Positions 14,330 through 26,394 of a DNA stretch of 64,000 bases are shown piece by piece. This DNA is from Acanthacorydalis orientalis (taxonomy: Eukaryota; Arthropoda; Insecta; Megaloptera; Corydalidae): the NCBI GenBank assembly GCA_034766995.1, contig CM068325.1:5679664-5743663 (forward strand), read 5' to 3'. The notes below the pieces were generated by a model. That model saw only the letters and a list, made by a program, of their open reading frames with translations. It made no database searches and was not told the origin of the DNA. The translations under genes and the position numbers were made by a program. The number at the start of each line of letters is the position of its first letter. Within the stretch, counting starts at the first letter, position 1.

Positions 14330-15512
14330 CATTCGGTTCGAATGAGAAACAGGTCCGTAATCCTCCATCCAATCCATAAGAAGAGAAATTAAAGACAAGA
14401 ATGACTTGAATTCAGTTCTAAGAGTTATCGTTTTGAAAGATTGAGACACTGGCTACCAATTTGTTCTATAAATGAACTGTTCGAGAGTTTGAATGGTGAA
14501 GCAAATAGATTGACTGAAAGTAAATCGAATACAGGGCTCAGACGTTGAGATTGGTGGCTAAAACAAGGAAAAATGACTTAAATTCGGTGCCACAACTTAT
14601 CGTTTTGAAAGATTAAATACCGATCGAGACACTCTGACTGAAAATATGTTCAGAAAATGACTTGTTTGAATTGTAAAACAAATAGATTGACGAGGAATAA
14701 ATTGAGTAGAGGGCCCAAACCTGAAGTTCTGCGGCTTAAAAATGGAAGAATGACTTTAATTCAGTTCTGAGAGGAAAAATGACGACAGATTGAAGACCTT
14801 TTGTGACATTCTGGCTCTAGTTTTGTTCAATAAATGACCTGTTCGAGAGTTTGAACGATGAATAAATCGAGTAGAGGGCCCAAAACTGAATATCTATGAC
14901 AGAAAAAGAGAAGAATGTCTTGAATTCAGTTCTAAAAGTTATCCTGTTGAAAGATTGAACCGAGATTGAGACATTTGACTCGATATTTTTTCAATAAATG
15001 ACCTGTTCAAAAGTTTGAACGATGAATAAGTCGTATACAGGTCTGAAACCTGAAGATTGATGGCTAAAAATAGGAAGATTGTTTGGAATTCAGTACTAAT
15101 AGCTAACATTTTGAAAGATTGAAGACCTATTGGGACGTTCCGACTCTAATCCGTTCAATAAATGGCCTGTTCGAAAGTTTGAACGACGAAATGAGGAGAT
15201 TGACGGCGAATACATTGAACAAAGGACTCGAACATGAGGATTGATGGCTAAAAATGGGAAGAACGTTTCGAATTCAGCTCTAATAGTTGACGTGTTGAAA
15301 GTTTGAAGACCGATTGGGACGCTCCGACTCTAGATTCGTCCAATAAATGGATTGTTCGAAAGTTTGAACGACAAGACAAGAAGATTGACGGCGAATGCAT
15401 CGAACAGGGGGCTCGGACCTGAAGATTGATGGCTGAAAATGTGAAAAATGTCTCTTATTCAGTGCTGAGAGATAACATATTGAAAGATTGAACACCTATT
15501 GGAACACACTAG
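14330..15512. repeat. ~175-bp satellite array
   Basis: Units share aataaatgacctgttcgaa and agattgatggctaaaaat, with markers near 14470, 14655, 14833, 14996, 15169 and 15343. The array stops at the TTAA MITE. Confidence 0.87.
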
Positions 15513-15514
15513 GT

Positions 15515-16239
15515 TTAAGGGGACCCGGTGGTCTAGCGGCCTAAAATTTAAGCTATTTTAAAAAATTTTTTTTCTATATGAGGGTAACGAATAATGCTTT
15601 CAAATTTTTTTACACTCATTTCATTACTAATGAACTACACAAAAATGAAAATAAAGACAAAAAAAAAATTTTTTTAAATTAGAAAAATGATGCCGAAGTC
15701 TCCCTCTCTACAAAAACGGAATTGCGTGGTGAATGATGATTTATCTCTCCCTCTGATCTGAAATAAAACAATTGACGAATTTTTAATCAGTATAAGTATA
15801 GCTATCGCAGGAAGTAGAATAAAAAAAGAAAAAAAAAATTTGACAAAATGGCGCGTAGTCGAAAGTACAAGTTCGAAAACGACCAGTGTTTTTGAACGTT
15901 TTGTTAATAAAAAAAATATAAATATTTTACGGAAACTGTTAGTTTTACTTCCGGCGAGAGCTGGAACTATTCGGAATAACATATTGAAATTTCAGACAGA
16001 TCGGTCGAGTAGTTTTCTTTTTCTCGCCCCCGCAAGACGAAGAAAAGTAGTCTCGAGATAAACGCGTTTAAAGTTTTGCCCGCTCCACTTATTCTCCTAC
16101 CTACCTGACCTTCTAATGGGCTGTAGATCCTGAAACACTCTGAATTTCGTCATCAAATTTTAACAGTATATTTACAAGATACTATACTTTCGAAAAAAAA
16201 TCGATTTTTCGAAAACTCTAGACCGCCGGGTCCCCTTAA
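15515..16239. mobile_element. TTAA-flanked MITE, piggyBac-like, 717 bp
   Basis: TTAA occurs at both edges (15515-15518 and 16236-16239). Just inside are 18-bp terminal inverted repeats, GGGGACCCGGTGGTCTAG against GGGGACCCGGCGGTCTAG on the other strand (one mismatch). No transposase is encoded. TTAA target sites are the hallmark of piggyBac transposition, so I class it as a non-autonomous piggyBac-type element. It abuts the end of the satellite array to its left. Confidence 0.82.
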
Positions 16240-16859
16240 GTTTGTGCAATGAACGTCGAACGACGTAACGAACAGACTGATGCGATTCCTCGGTCCGTCT
16301 CTGTCCGACACGTTCGACGGACGGCCGTCCGTCTCGGCCGACCGGATTAATTACAACGAACGGCCGGAGCGAGCAGACACATCCATCCGTCCGACCAACT
16401 TTCCCGACATAATGTTCGTCAGAACTTTTTCCGGCCGTGCCGGAAACGTACAGTGCGGCTTCTGATGAAATATTATACGTGATTAATGAGTGTCGCGCGC
16501 GTCTAAATACACGGGACGTCGGTTCGATCCGACGTGGAAACAACACACTCCGATTTTCAATCGCTTATTTATTTATTTATTACGGCGCATCAATCTGGAT
16601 TACGGATCTTCTTCCTCCTCGTCGCCGTCGGACGAATAACCGGCGTGTAATCAATCCGTCGACGACGTGAAATCGATAAACGACGCCCGGAAATCACACT
16701 TTTTATTGACGGAACGGCATCCTCGTCGAATCCACTCCAGACGCGTGTAAGAGTGTTCGATGGGAGATTCCGAACGAGAGTAAACAGAGAGCCGGAGTGT
16801 CCCAATCGATCGTTTAGTCTCCTCGACTGATCACTCGCCGATTCAGTTTTTTACAGATA
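16240..16859. other. Unique CpG-rich island
   Basis: Unique sequence after the MITE. It includes a perfect T-arm-like hairpin, gtcggttcgatccgac, at about 16519. No complete tRNA and no recognisable coding exon. Confidence 0.45.
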
Positions 16860-17379
16860 ATCGTGTGGTTTATGAACTGAAAATCAAATGTTTATATACC
16901 GTTAGAAAGGGAATTAAATTCCCTATGAAATATTTTTTTTTACAATTTTTTATCTTGATAGATTCATTTGTGATGGCGTCCAGAATTGCAAACTGTTTTT
17001 TTCGAGATTTGACTGATAGATATGGAAAACATGTCTCCAGTTTTTTGAAAATAATCGTTTTATTCATAAATAAAACACAAATATTTTCATACCGTTAGAA
17101 AGAGAATTAAATTCTCTATAAAATATTTTTTTTACAAATTTTTCTAATCATAAATCCGTTCGTAATGGCGTCCAGAATCGCAAACTGTTTTTTTTTTTAA
17201 AATTTGACTGCTAGATGTCCAGTTTTTACAAATAATGTTTTTTTTTTATGAAATAAATATAAAATATTTATATACTGTTAGAAAGAGGACTAAATTCTCT
17301 CTGATATACATTTTTTACAATTTTTTTTAAATAATAAATTCGCTCGTAATGATCAGGATCATTCGAGGACGCCATGTTT
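16860..17379. repeat. Three diverged ~182-193-bp units
   Basis: The marker ccgttagaaag (ctgttag in the third) occurs at 16899, 17092 and 17274, with aatggcgtccagaat in the first two units. They look like outlying relatives of the 181-bp array that follows. Confidence 0.75.
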
Positions 17380-19490
17380 AGAGTTTTTTGTCATTTTCTG
17401 ATTCGTTTACGAAGAGAATACCAACAAGTTAGATCTCGTTATAAAGAGAAAATAACGTACTATAACATGTTCAGTTTTGAATAATAACTAGTATTTTATA
17501 CGCCTTCAGGGCCGGATCAAACAATTGGCTTCATTTGTAGCAATCGTAGACGCCATGTTTACGGTTTTTTGTCATTTTCTGATTTGTCTATGAAAAGAAT
17601 ACCAACAAGTTAGATCTCGTTAGAAAGAAAAAACAATAAGCTATAACATGTTCAGTTTTAAATAATAACTAGTATTTTATACGCCTTCAGGGCCGGATCG
17701 AACATATTACATTATTTGTAGCAATCGTAGACGCCATGTTTACGGTTTTTTGTCATTTTCTGATTTGTTTACGAAAAGAATATCAACAAGTTAGATCTCG
17801 TTAGAAAGAGAAGAGAACGTACTATAACATGTTCGATTTTCAATAATAAATACTCATTTTTACGCCTTCAGGGCCGGATCAAGCAATTGGCTTTATTTAC
17901 AGCAATCGTAGACGCCATGTTTACGGTTTTTTGTCATTTTCTGATTTATTTATGAAAAGAATACCAACAAGTTATATCTCGTTAGAAAGAAAAAACAATA
18001 AGCTATAACATGTTCAGTTTTGAATAATAACTAGTATTTTATACGCCTTCAGGGCCGGATCAAACATATTACTTTATTTGTAGCAATCGTAGACCCTATG
18101 TTTACGGTTTTTTGTCATTTTCTGATTTGTTTATGAAAATAATATCAACAAGTTAGATCTCGTTAAAAAGAGAAGAGAACGTACTATAACATGTTCAATT
18201 TTCAATAATAAATACTCATTTTTACGCCTTCAGGGCCGGATCAAACAATTGGCTTTATTTACAGCAATCGTAGACGCCATGTTTACGGTTTTTTGTCATT
18301 TTCTGATTTATTTATGAAAAGAATACCAACAAGTTAGATCTCGTTATAAAGAGAAAATTAACGTACTATAAAATGTTTAATTTTCAATAATAAATACTCT
18401 TATTTACGCCTTCAGTGCCGGATCAAGCAATTGGCTTTATTCACAGCAATCGTAGACGCCATGTTTACGGCTTTTTGTCATTTTCTGATTTGTCTATGAA
18501 AAGAATACCAACAAGTTATATCTCGTTAGAAAGAAAAAACAATAAGCTATAACATGTTCAGTTTTGAATAATAACTAGTATTTTATACGCCTTCAGGGCC
18601 GGATCAAACATATTACTTTATTTGTAGCAATCGTAGACCCTATGTTTACGGTTTTTTGTCATTTTCTGATTTGTTTATGAAAATAATATCAACAAGTTAG
18701 ATCTCGTTAAAAAGAGAAGAGAACGTACTATAACATGTTCAATTTTCAATAATAAATACTCATTTTTACGCCTTCAGGGCCGGATCAAACAATTGGCTTT
18801 ATTTACAGCAATCGTAGACGCCATGTTTACGGTTTTTTGTCATTTTCTGATTTGGTTATGAAAATAATATCAACAAGTTAGATCTCGTTATAAAGAGAAA
18901 ATAACGTACTATAAAATGTTTAATTTTCAATAATAAATACTCATTTTTACGCCTTCAGGGCCGGATCAAACAATTGGCTTTATTCACAGCAATCGTAGAC
19001 GCCATGTTTACGGCTTTTTGTCATTTTCTGATTTGTTTACGAAAAGAATACCAACAAGTTATATCTCGTTAGAAAGAAAAAATAATAAGCTATAACATGT
19101 TCAGTTTTAAATAATAACTAGTATTTTATACGCCTTCAGGGCCGGATCAAACAATTGGCTTCATTTATAGCAATCGTAGACGCCATGTTTACGGTTTTTT
19201 GTCATTTTCTGATTTGTTTACGAAGAGAATACCAACAAGTTAGATCTCGTTAGAAAGAAAAAACAATAAGCTATAACATGTTCAGTTTTAAATAATAACT
19301 AGTATTTTATACGCCTTCAGGGCCGGATCAAACATATTACATTATTTGTAGCAATCGTAGACGCCATGTGTACGGTTTTTTGTCATTTTCTGATTTGTTT
19401 ACGAAAAGAATATCAACAAGTTAGATCTCGTTAGAAAGAGAAGTGAACGCACTATAACATATTTCATTCTCAACAATGAACACTCTTCTG
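17380..19490. repeat. 181-bp satellite array (family E)
   Basis: The phrase cgccttcagggccgga recurs at 17501, 17682, 17863 and 18043 and onward every 180-182 bp. Each unit also has gtagacgccatgtttacgg. About 12 units in at least two alternating variants. The family recurs inverted at 22610-23650. Confidence 0.92.
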
Positions 19491-20592
19491 TGCGCCTTCA
19501 GGACCGGTTCAAACTTCGACTTAATTCGTACATCTTACCTGCACATTTTTCGACCAGATCTGATCAGATTTGTAAGGAGAAAACCGAACAGAACACTACC
19601 GGCCTCGAGTAAATCTGTACAGACTGATTCGGACGTGAGAAATCGTGTAAAATCTCACCGGGTTTAATTGAACGCGCCACAGTTTTGACTCGAGCGGTTC
19701 GAGTTTGATCTCCTGAACGGATTCTCACCGACGGATCAGCAGAAATCTCACGGTTTCGACGTGAAAACAACACTTTATTTCAAATATGTTTCGTATTCGC
19801 ATGTCTTGAACAACGTCGCATCGCGAAACAGTCCTGTTTCCACGGCACACTCGTCCCGTTTCGATAGCGCGATGGCTCGGTTCGATTCTGTTTTGCAAAT
19901 TTCCATCCACTTTCACTGACACCCCCGCGCGTATAAAGCTTGTGTGCGCTCCTTCGTGTAGAGAAATCTATTTTCTATTCGAATTCGTCACGGGTCCGTC
20001 TTGAATAACGGATGTCGAACGCGCGACGTTCCCGGAAACGCCCCGCGGATCGATCACAAGATATTTTCATATCCGAATAAATATTTATGTGCCAGTCGAG
20101 CGGGGCTCATCAGTAGTCAAGGAAACGTGCCACGTCCACGCACATCTGTACAAATATTGTTCGAGTGACGGCCGTTCGACGCCCGGCGACGCACGGCCGT
20201 CTGTTTACTCGCAGGATTCGGCCGTGAGACGGCGGGACGACGAGTGATCTCCGACGGGATTAGAACGGCGTGCGTACGACGGACGCGCGACTAGGGACGT
20301 GGAGAGAGGCGACGCCCACGCGCGGGTGATGTTCGATTGTTTCGATAAGATTGTCGTTCGATGCTCGTTTGTTCGATACACGGACTTATGTAACCGGGAG
20401 TCGATTGGAACCGCAACGCATGTCCGGATTCGATCGAGCGTGACGACGGTGAGACGCTCGCATGGACAAATCGTTTTAAATGAAGTTTCAGGAATGGAAG
20501 TACTTCATGTGGAAGATCCGTTCGGATTAGAAACGTTGTAGGGTTTGGATTTATGATTTTTCTCTTCTTCGTTTCTCTCTTTATCTGCTGCT

Positions 20593-20595
<3 letters not shown>
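19491..20595. other. Unique CpG-rich island of about 1.1 kb
   Basis: The largest unique GC-rich block inside the inferred intron 1. No family-recognisable open frame and no obvious exon. It could hold an alternative promoter or enhancer, but nothing specific is visible. Confidence 0.4.
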
Positions 20596-20652
<57 letters not shown>

Positions 20653-20660
20653 ATATATAT
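20596..20660. repeat. (TA)n microsatellite
   Basis: Nearly pure TA run. It is followed by a roughly 105-bp block that is duplicated after the TA run at 22378-22497. Confidence 0.9.
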
Positions 20661-20765
20661 AATGCACGGTATGAGAAACAGAGGGAGAGAGAGAGTGGAA
20701 TTGTTAATTAAATCCATCAGTTATTTCCTTGTTGAAAAGCTGCTTCTGTCATTCTTTACAAAAAA
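20661..20765. repeat. Direct repeat copy 1, paired with 22498-22602
   Basis: Both copies start aatgcacgrtatgagaaaca and continue through a GA-rich run and ttaattaaatccatca. Each sits just right of a TA microsatellite. Confidence 0.85.
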
Positions 20766-20789
20766 TATGTATATTTAAGAAAACATTTT

Positions 20790-21885
20790 TGTACCAAAAC
20801 TGTGATGATTCTAGAAAAGTATTTCTAATTTTTAATAATATTCATTAATTTTTAATTTAAAAAAAAAATTAAATCGACAAAAATGGTGATTTGTAAAAGT
20901 CTGACAAACATTTAAAGAGTTCTATCCTGGGTTTTTCCTTGATAACTGTTTAAATATACATTTTTTTACTAAAACTATGAAGATTTCAGAGAAGAATATC
21001 TAGTTTTATATAATATTTATTAATTTTTAATTTAAAAGAAAAAAAATCGACAAAAATGGTGATTTGGAAATGTCTGACAAACGTTTAAAGAGTTCTATCC
21101 TGGTTTTTCCTTGATAACTGTTTAAATATACATTTTTTACTGAAACTATGAAGATTTTAGAGAAGAATATCTAGTTTTATATAATATTCATTAATTTTTA
21201 ATTTAAAAAAAAAAATAAATCGACAAAAATGGTGATTTTTAAAAGTCTGACAAACATTTAGAGTTCTATCCTGGTTTTTCCTTTATAACTGTTTAGATAT
21301 ACATTTTTTTACTAAACCTATGAAGATTTCGGAGAAGAATGTCTAATTTTATATAATATTTATTAATTTTTAATTTAAAAAAAAAATTAAATCGACAAAA
21401 ATGGTGATTTGGAAATGTCTGACAAACATTTAGAGTTCTATCCTGGTTTTTCCTTGATAACTGTTTAAATGTACATTTTTTTACTAAAACTATGAAGATT
21501 TTGGAGAAGAATATCTAATTTTATATAATATTTATTAATTTTTAATTTAAAAGAAAAAAAATCGACAAAAATGGTGATTTGGAAATGTCTGACAAACATT
21601 TAGAGTTCTGTCCTGGTTTTTCCTTGATAACTGTTTAAATGTACATTTTTTTACTAAAACTATGAAGATTTCAGAGAAGAATATCTAGTTTTATATAATA
21701 TTCATTAATTTTTAATTTAAAAAAAAATAAATCGATAAAAATGGTGATTTTTAAAAGTCTGGCAAACGTTTAAAGAGTTCTATCCTGATTTTTCTCTAAT
21801 AACTGTTTAATTCCTCATTTTTTTACCAAAAATATGTATGCTTAAGAAAAGAGTATCTATTTTAGTACAAGATATACGATTTTGA
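20790..21885. repeat. ~172-bp satellite array (family A)
   Basis: The phrase aaaatggtgatttg recurs near 20881, 21054, 21227, 21399, 21569 and 21739, with agtctgacaaacatttaaag in the units. The family is repeated in reverse orientation at 29990-32150, with a fragment at 53150-53305. Confidence 0.9.
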
Positions 21886-22376
21886 TTTTTAAAAAGAATG
21901 AAATCTGCAACAATGGGGCTTAAAATTTATTGACAATTCTTGGACGATTACACAAACATGGTGACGAACTTGTGATAGATCTGAGTAGAATCGACTCCAA
22001 GACTGTCTTTTTGATACAGTTTAGGTGTTAGAAATGTTCGTTTAATTTGAATGTTTGTTTTATTTCGAATTTAAATCCTGTTTGAGTGTCCTGAAACGTC
22101 CTTGCGGCCGTTTATTGTCGATTCGTGGCTAATTATTCACTCCTGAATTAGAACTCGTGATATTTTTGACCACAAAACAATCATATAAACTCCTTAAAGT
22201 TTATTTTAGGTGTCTGAACTGATAATTTGGATTCATTTTAGAAAAAAATATTAATTAAGTGTCAGCACATGGTATAAAAATGTTTTATTGTCGATTCGAC
22301 ATTGAGAACTCACTTCTGGATTCGAACTCGTTATAGATCTGGATAAAATCTACTCTAGGACAGTTTTTCAAGTTTG

Positions 22377-22377
<1 letters not shown>
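21886..22377. repeat. Degenerate B-box-type repeat remnants
   Basis: Partial units with ctggattcgaactcgttata and gtgatagatctgagtagaat, like the family C arrays, but too diverged to give a period. Confidence 0.6.
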
Positions 22378-22423
<46 letters not shown>

Positions 22424-22446
22424 TAAATATATACATATATAAATAT

Positions 22447-22497
<51 letters not shown>
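22378..22497. repeat. (TA)n microsatellite, interrupted
   Basis: About 120 bp of TA with ATACATA and ATAAATA interruptions. It yields meaningless Tyr/Ile open frames. Confidence 0.92.
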
Positions 22498-22499
<2 letters not shown>

Positions 22500-22602
22500 G
22501 CACGATATGAGAAACAGAGAGGGAGAGAGAGAGTGGAATTGTTAATTAAATCCATCAGTCATTTCCTTGTTGAAAAACTGCTTCTGTCGTTACTTCTGAA
22601 AA
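22498..22602. repeat. Direct repeat copy 2, paired with 20661-20765
   Basis: A few substitutions relative to copy 1. The flanking array families differ, so only the TA run and this block were duplicated or conserved. Confidence 0.85.
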
Positions 22603-22609
22603 AAAATGT

Positions 22610-23650
22610 AGAACGAAATTCGAGTATTGTAATCGATCCGGGTCTGTGAGCGGACAGAATCGAATTGATTTTCGAAAATTCGTCAACTTGTAGAGTTTTC
22701 TTTTGTCTTTCCAACGACATATAACTTGTTGTGATTGTTGTACGGGATTAATTCATAAAAGAGTAAAAGCTGTCAACATGGCGTCCACGATTTGTATGAA
22801 GAGAAAGGTCGGGCTTTAAACCGGGAGTGAGAGCGCACAAAAGAAAATTAATATTTTAAAATCTGTCGTGTAAGAAAGTATTTCTCTCTCTTTTCAGTGA
22901 TATGAAATTTGTTGAGATTATTGTATAGGATTGATTCGTAAAAGGGTAAAATCTGTCAAAATGGCGTACACGATTTGTACAAAAATGAAACTCTGTGTTT
23001 AAACCGGGCCTGTGGACATACAGAGGAGAATAAGTCTTTAAAAATTTACCATTTAAGAGAATATTTCTCCCTCTTTTCAACGATATAAACTTTGTTGAGA
23101 TTATTGAATATGATTAATTCATAAAAGAGTAAAATCTGTCAACATGGCGTACACAACTCATAAAAAAGGAGATTCTGTGTTTAAACCAGGCCTGTGAACA
23201 TATAGAAGAGAATAAAAACTTTGAAAATTTGTTATCTGAGAGAGGATTTCTTTCTCTTTTCAACGATATGAAATTTGTTTAGATTATTGAATAGGATTAA
23301 TTCATAAAAGAGTAAAATCTGTCAACATGGCGTACCCAACTTATATAAAAACGAAACTCTGTGTTTAAACCTTGCCTGTGAGCATACAGAAACGAATAAA
23401 TCTTCGAAAATTTTGTCACACGAGACAGAATTTCACTCTCTTTCTAACGATATAAAATTTGTTGAGACTATTGCATAGGATCAATTCATAAAAGAGCAAA
23501 ATCTTCCAACATGTCGTACACGATTTGCACAAAAAGGGAACTCTGCATTTAAGCCAGGCCTGTGGACATTCAGAAAAGAATAAATCTTCGAAAATGTGTC
23601 ATGTGAGAGAAGATTTCTCTCTCTTCTCAACGATATTAAATTTATAAAAA
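22610..23650. repeat. 183-bp satellite array (family E, inverted)
   Basis: The marker caacatggcgtacac recurs with its atg at 22778, 22961, 23144, 23327 and 23511, 183-184 bp apart. The reverse complement aligns with the 17380-19490 unit (gacgccatgtt, then aacaagttatatgtcgtt). Confidence 0.88.
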
Positions 23651-23773
23651 AAAAAACAATCATTTTCCTATCGACCTGATATTTTTAATTGGGTTACAAG
23701 AGATTAGGTATTTATTTAAGAATCAACCTTTTTAAATACAAAACCATTCTCTTCCCTCTCCTCCCTCTCCTCA

Positions 23774-23807
<34 letters not shown>

Positions 23808-24659
23808 TCACTCTCTCCCTCTATATATATATATAAATGTGTGTTTATGAAAAAAAATATAACATGAAAATCTACTTAACTGCAAACTTAAATAAATTAG
23901 TTTTGCAATGCAATTGATTTTTTTTTATTTCCAGTACGTCGCTCGAACACGTGTGTGTGTGTGTGTGTGTGTGTATGGTGTTCTTTAGTAGAGATTTTAA
24001 TAAAAAATGAATTTATCACGGCGCCTTTAACCGGGATTAACCTCTGCGGTCCGTAATTAAGTTCCCTCTGTGTCTGCGTGCGCGGCGAAGAATAATCAGC
24101 TTAATGTTAAAGTCATACGACACGGACGTCTGTGTATATATATGTAGAGAGAGAGAGAGAAGGATGAAGAGATAGTGGGTGAGAGAAAGAGACGCGCGGC
24201 TCATTGTTGGAGCCGAGAAAAGAGTCTGATAGCGAGTGACGAACGACGCACAGACCGGATGATCGTTTAATCCACTCATTTAGTAAACGACCGGTTTGTC
24301 GATTGCATTTCAGATCTCATTTTCATCACGAACTCGGTTCTAAATACCGGACCTGTACCGGATCGGCTGCGCCTGCTGGGACACTCTCTCTTTTTTTTAA
24401 AAGAAAAAATAAATACAGAAGCGAATCTCTGTGTGAAAATCAATCGACCGATTTATCAAGAAATAATTATCGTAATCGAAAACTAATCGCGGCGCTTGAA
24501 ACAAGATCAGTTCGTCCACAACTGGTGAAAATTTTAAATCCGTATCCGGTCAGGTACGCCTGCTGTGATCTTTCGAATCTCCAGAGAGTGGTACTTGAAT
24601 GGAAATCGTTTCGGTCTTGGATTCCCGGCCGGTTTCTGGAAAAAATAGATTTTTTTAAA
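23651..24659. other. Unique stretch with several microsatellites
   Basis: (CT)n then (TA)n near 23755-23836, (GT)n at about 23949-23973, and (TA)n/(GA)n near 24131-24165. The rest is unique, with no gene recognised. Confidence 0.5.
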
Positions 24660-25860
24660 AAAAACTGATCACGTCACGTGTTGAAACATACTTTTAGGCG
24701 TAATTTGTGAAAATTTTAAATTCATATCTTAGCAATTACGCCTACTATGATTTTTCGAATTTTCGAAAATGAATTTTTGCACAAAACCAATTTCGAACAA
24801 AGCTTCTTGATGATTTTCTCAAAAGATATTAAATAAAATTAAAATCTAATTACGGCCCTTATTATAATGTACATTTATCTACAAACAGTGAAAATTTTAA
24901 TTTTATATCTTATCAATTACGCCTACTATGATTTTTTGAATTTTCGAAAATGAATCTTTGAATGAAACCAATTTTGAACAAAGATTCTTGCTGATTTTCT
25001 CAAAAAATACGAAATAGAATTAAAATTTAATTACATCATTTATTAAAATAGTCTTTTATCTATAAATATCGAAAATTTGAATTTTACATCTTATCAATTA
25101 CGCCTACTATGATTTTTTGAATTTTCGAAAATGAATCTTTGAATAAAACCAATTTCGAACAAAGATTCTTGCTGATTTTCTCAAAAAATACGAAATAGAA
25201 TTTAAATCTAATTACATCATTTATTAGAATGTTCTTTTATCTATAAAAAGGAAAATTTTGAATTTTACATCTTTTCAATTACGCCTACTATGATTTTTTG
25301 AATTTTCGAAAATGAATCTTTGAATAAAACCAATTTCGAACAGAGATTCTTACAGACTTTCTCAAAAAATGCTACTTAAAATTAAAATCTAATTACGTCT
25401 CTTATTGAACTATACTTTTATCTATAAACAGTGCAAATTTTAATACTATATCGTATCAATCACGCCTACTACGATTTTTTGAACTTTGCAAAAAGGTTTC
25501 CTGATTAAATTCAACGATTCATCACAGATTTTTCCAAAAAATACAAATTATAATTGAAATCGAATTACGGTCCACAAAACAACATACTTTCACCTACAAA
25601 CTGTGCCAATTTGAAATCGATATCCAATCAATTACGCCTGCTATGATTTTTTGAAATTTCCTATAAAAAGAATCGCTCTATAAAAAGTTTCTGCCGGTGA
25701 TTCTCGCTCGATTCTCAGAAAACTGTTAACTTCTGGCCAAAAATTAATGAAGCCATCTCGAACAATACACTTTTACCTAGACATCCTGAAAATGTGAGCT
25801 TCTTGTTCTAAAGGTTGCACGTACTGTGATTTTTTGAAATTTCAACCGAAAAAAGATGAT
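24660..25860. repeat. 181-bp satellite array (family D, copy 1)
   Basis: The phrase aattacgcctactatg recurs at 24734, 24915, 25096 and 25277, exactly 181 bp apart, then in more diverged units. Same family as 34085-34860 and 56920-59090. Confidence 0.9.
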
Positions 25861-26394
25861 TTATCGTGAACCGAGTCCGATTGTCGATGAAACGGGTCGA
25901 GATTCGATCTCGGAGAAGAGCAACAAAACATTCTGATCGACGTCTCGTTCTCAGAAACATTTATCCGTTCCTTTCAAACGAAAACGTATCACGATTCTCC
26001 TCCGGCGTCGTCCGGAAAATTCGATTATTGAAATCCGGACGCGTCCGGACGAACCGGCGTGTTTCCTTCAGTCGGGAGCGTCGTACACTTGTTGAGTGTC
26101 TGCTAATGTATCTCGAGTTCATATCCGGCAGTCGTGTTAGCTCTCAGCATTCCCGTCGAGTTGACAGACAGGTCGTTTCGGATGTGACGTTCGTGCTGCG
26201 TCGACGTGCGCACCGAGACGCGAGGAGTGCGACCGGCGATGTCTGTATGCGGTGGAATACGATTAAACATTATGCGGATTACACGATTTATGAATATTCA
26301 TAGACCGGTTCCTTTTCTCCGGAACAGTAATCGTGTTTCAGGCACCGAAACTATTTTATTATAGAAGACAAGTCTCTTCAAACTTGCGCTCTGA
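25861..26394. other. Unique CpG-rich island
   Basis: Includes an open frame of 145 codons on the + strand (25866-26303) that is arginine/serine-rich and matches nothing I know. I regard it as non-coding by composition. Confidence 0.4.

Noticed and set aside
22285..22555. Tyr/Ile-repeat peptides
   Set aside because: Translations of a TA microsatellite.
25866..26303. 145-codon open frame as a gene
   Set aside because: Arginine/serine-rich translation typical of CpG-rich non-coding DNA, no recognisable domain, no matching splice or poly(A) signals.
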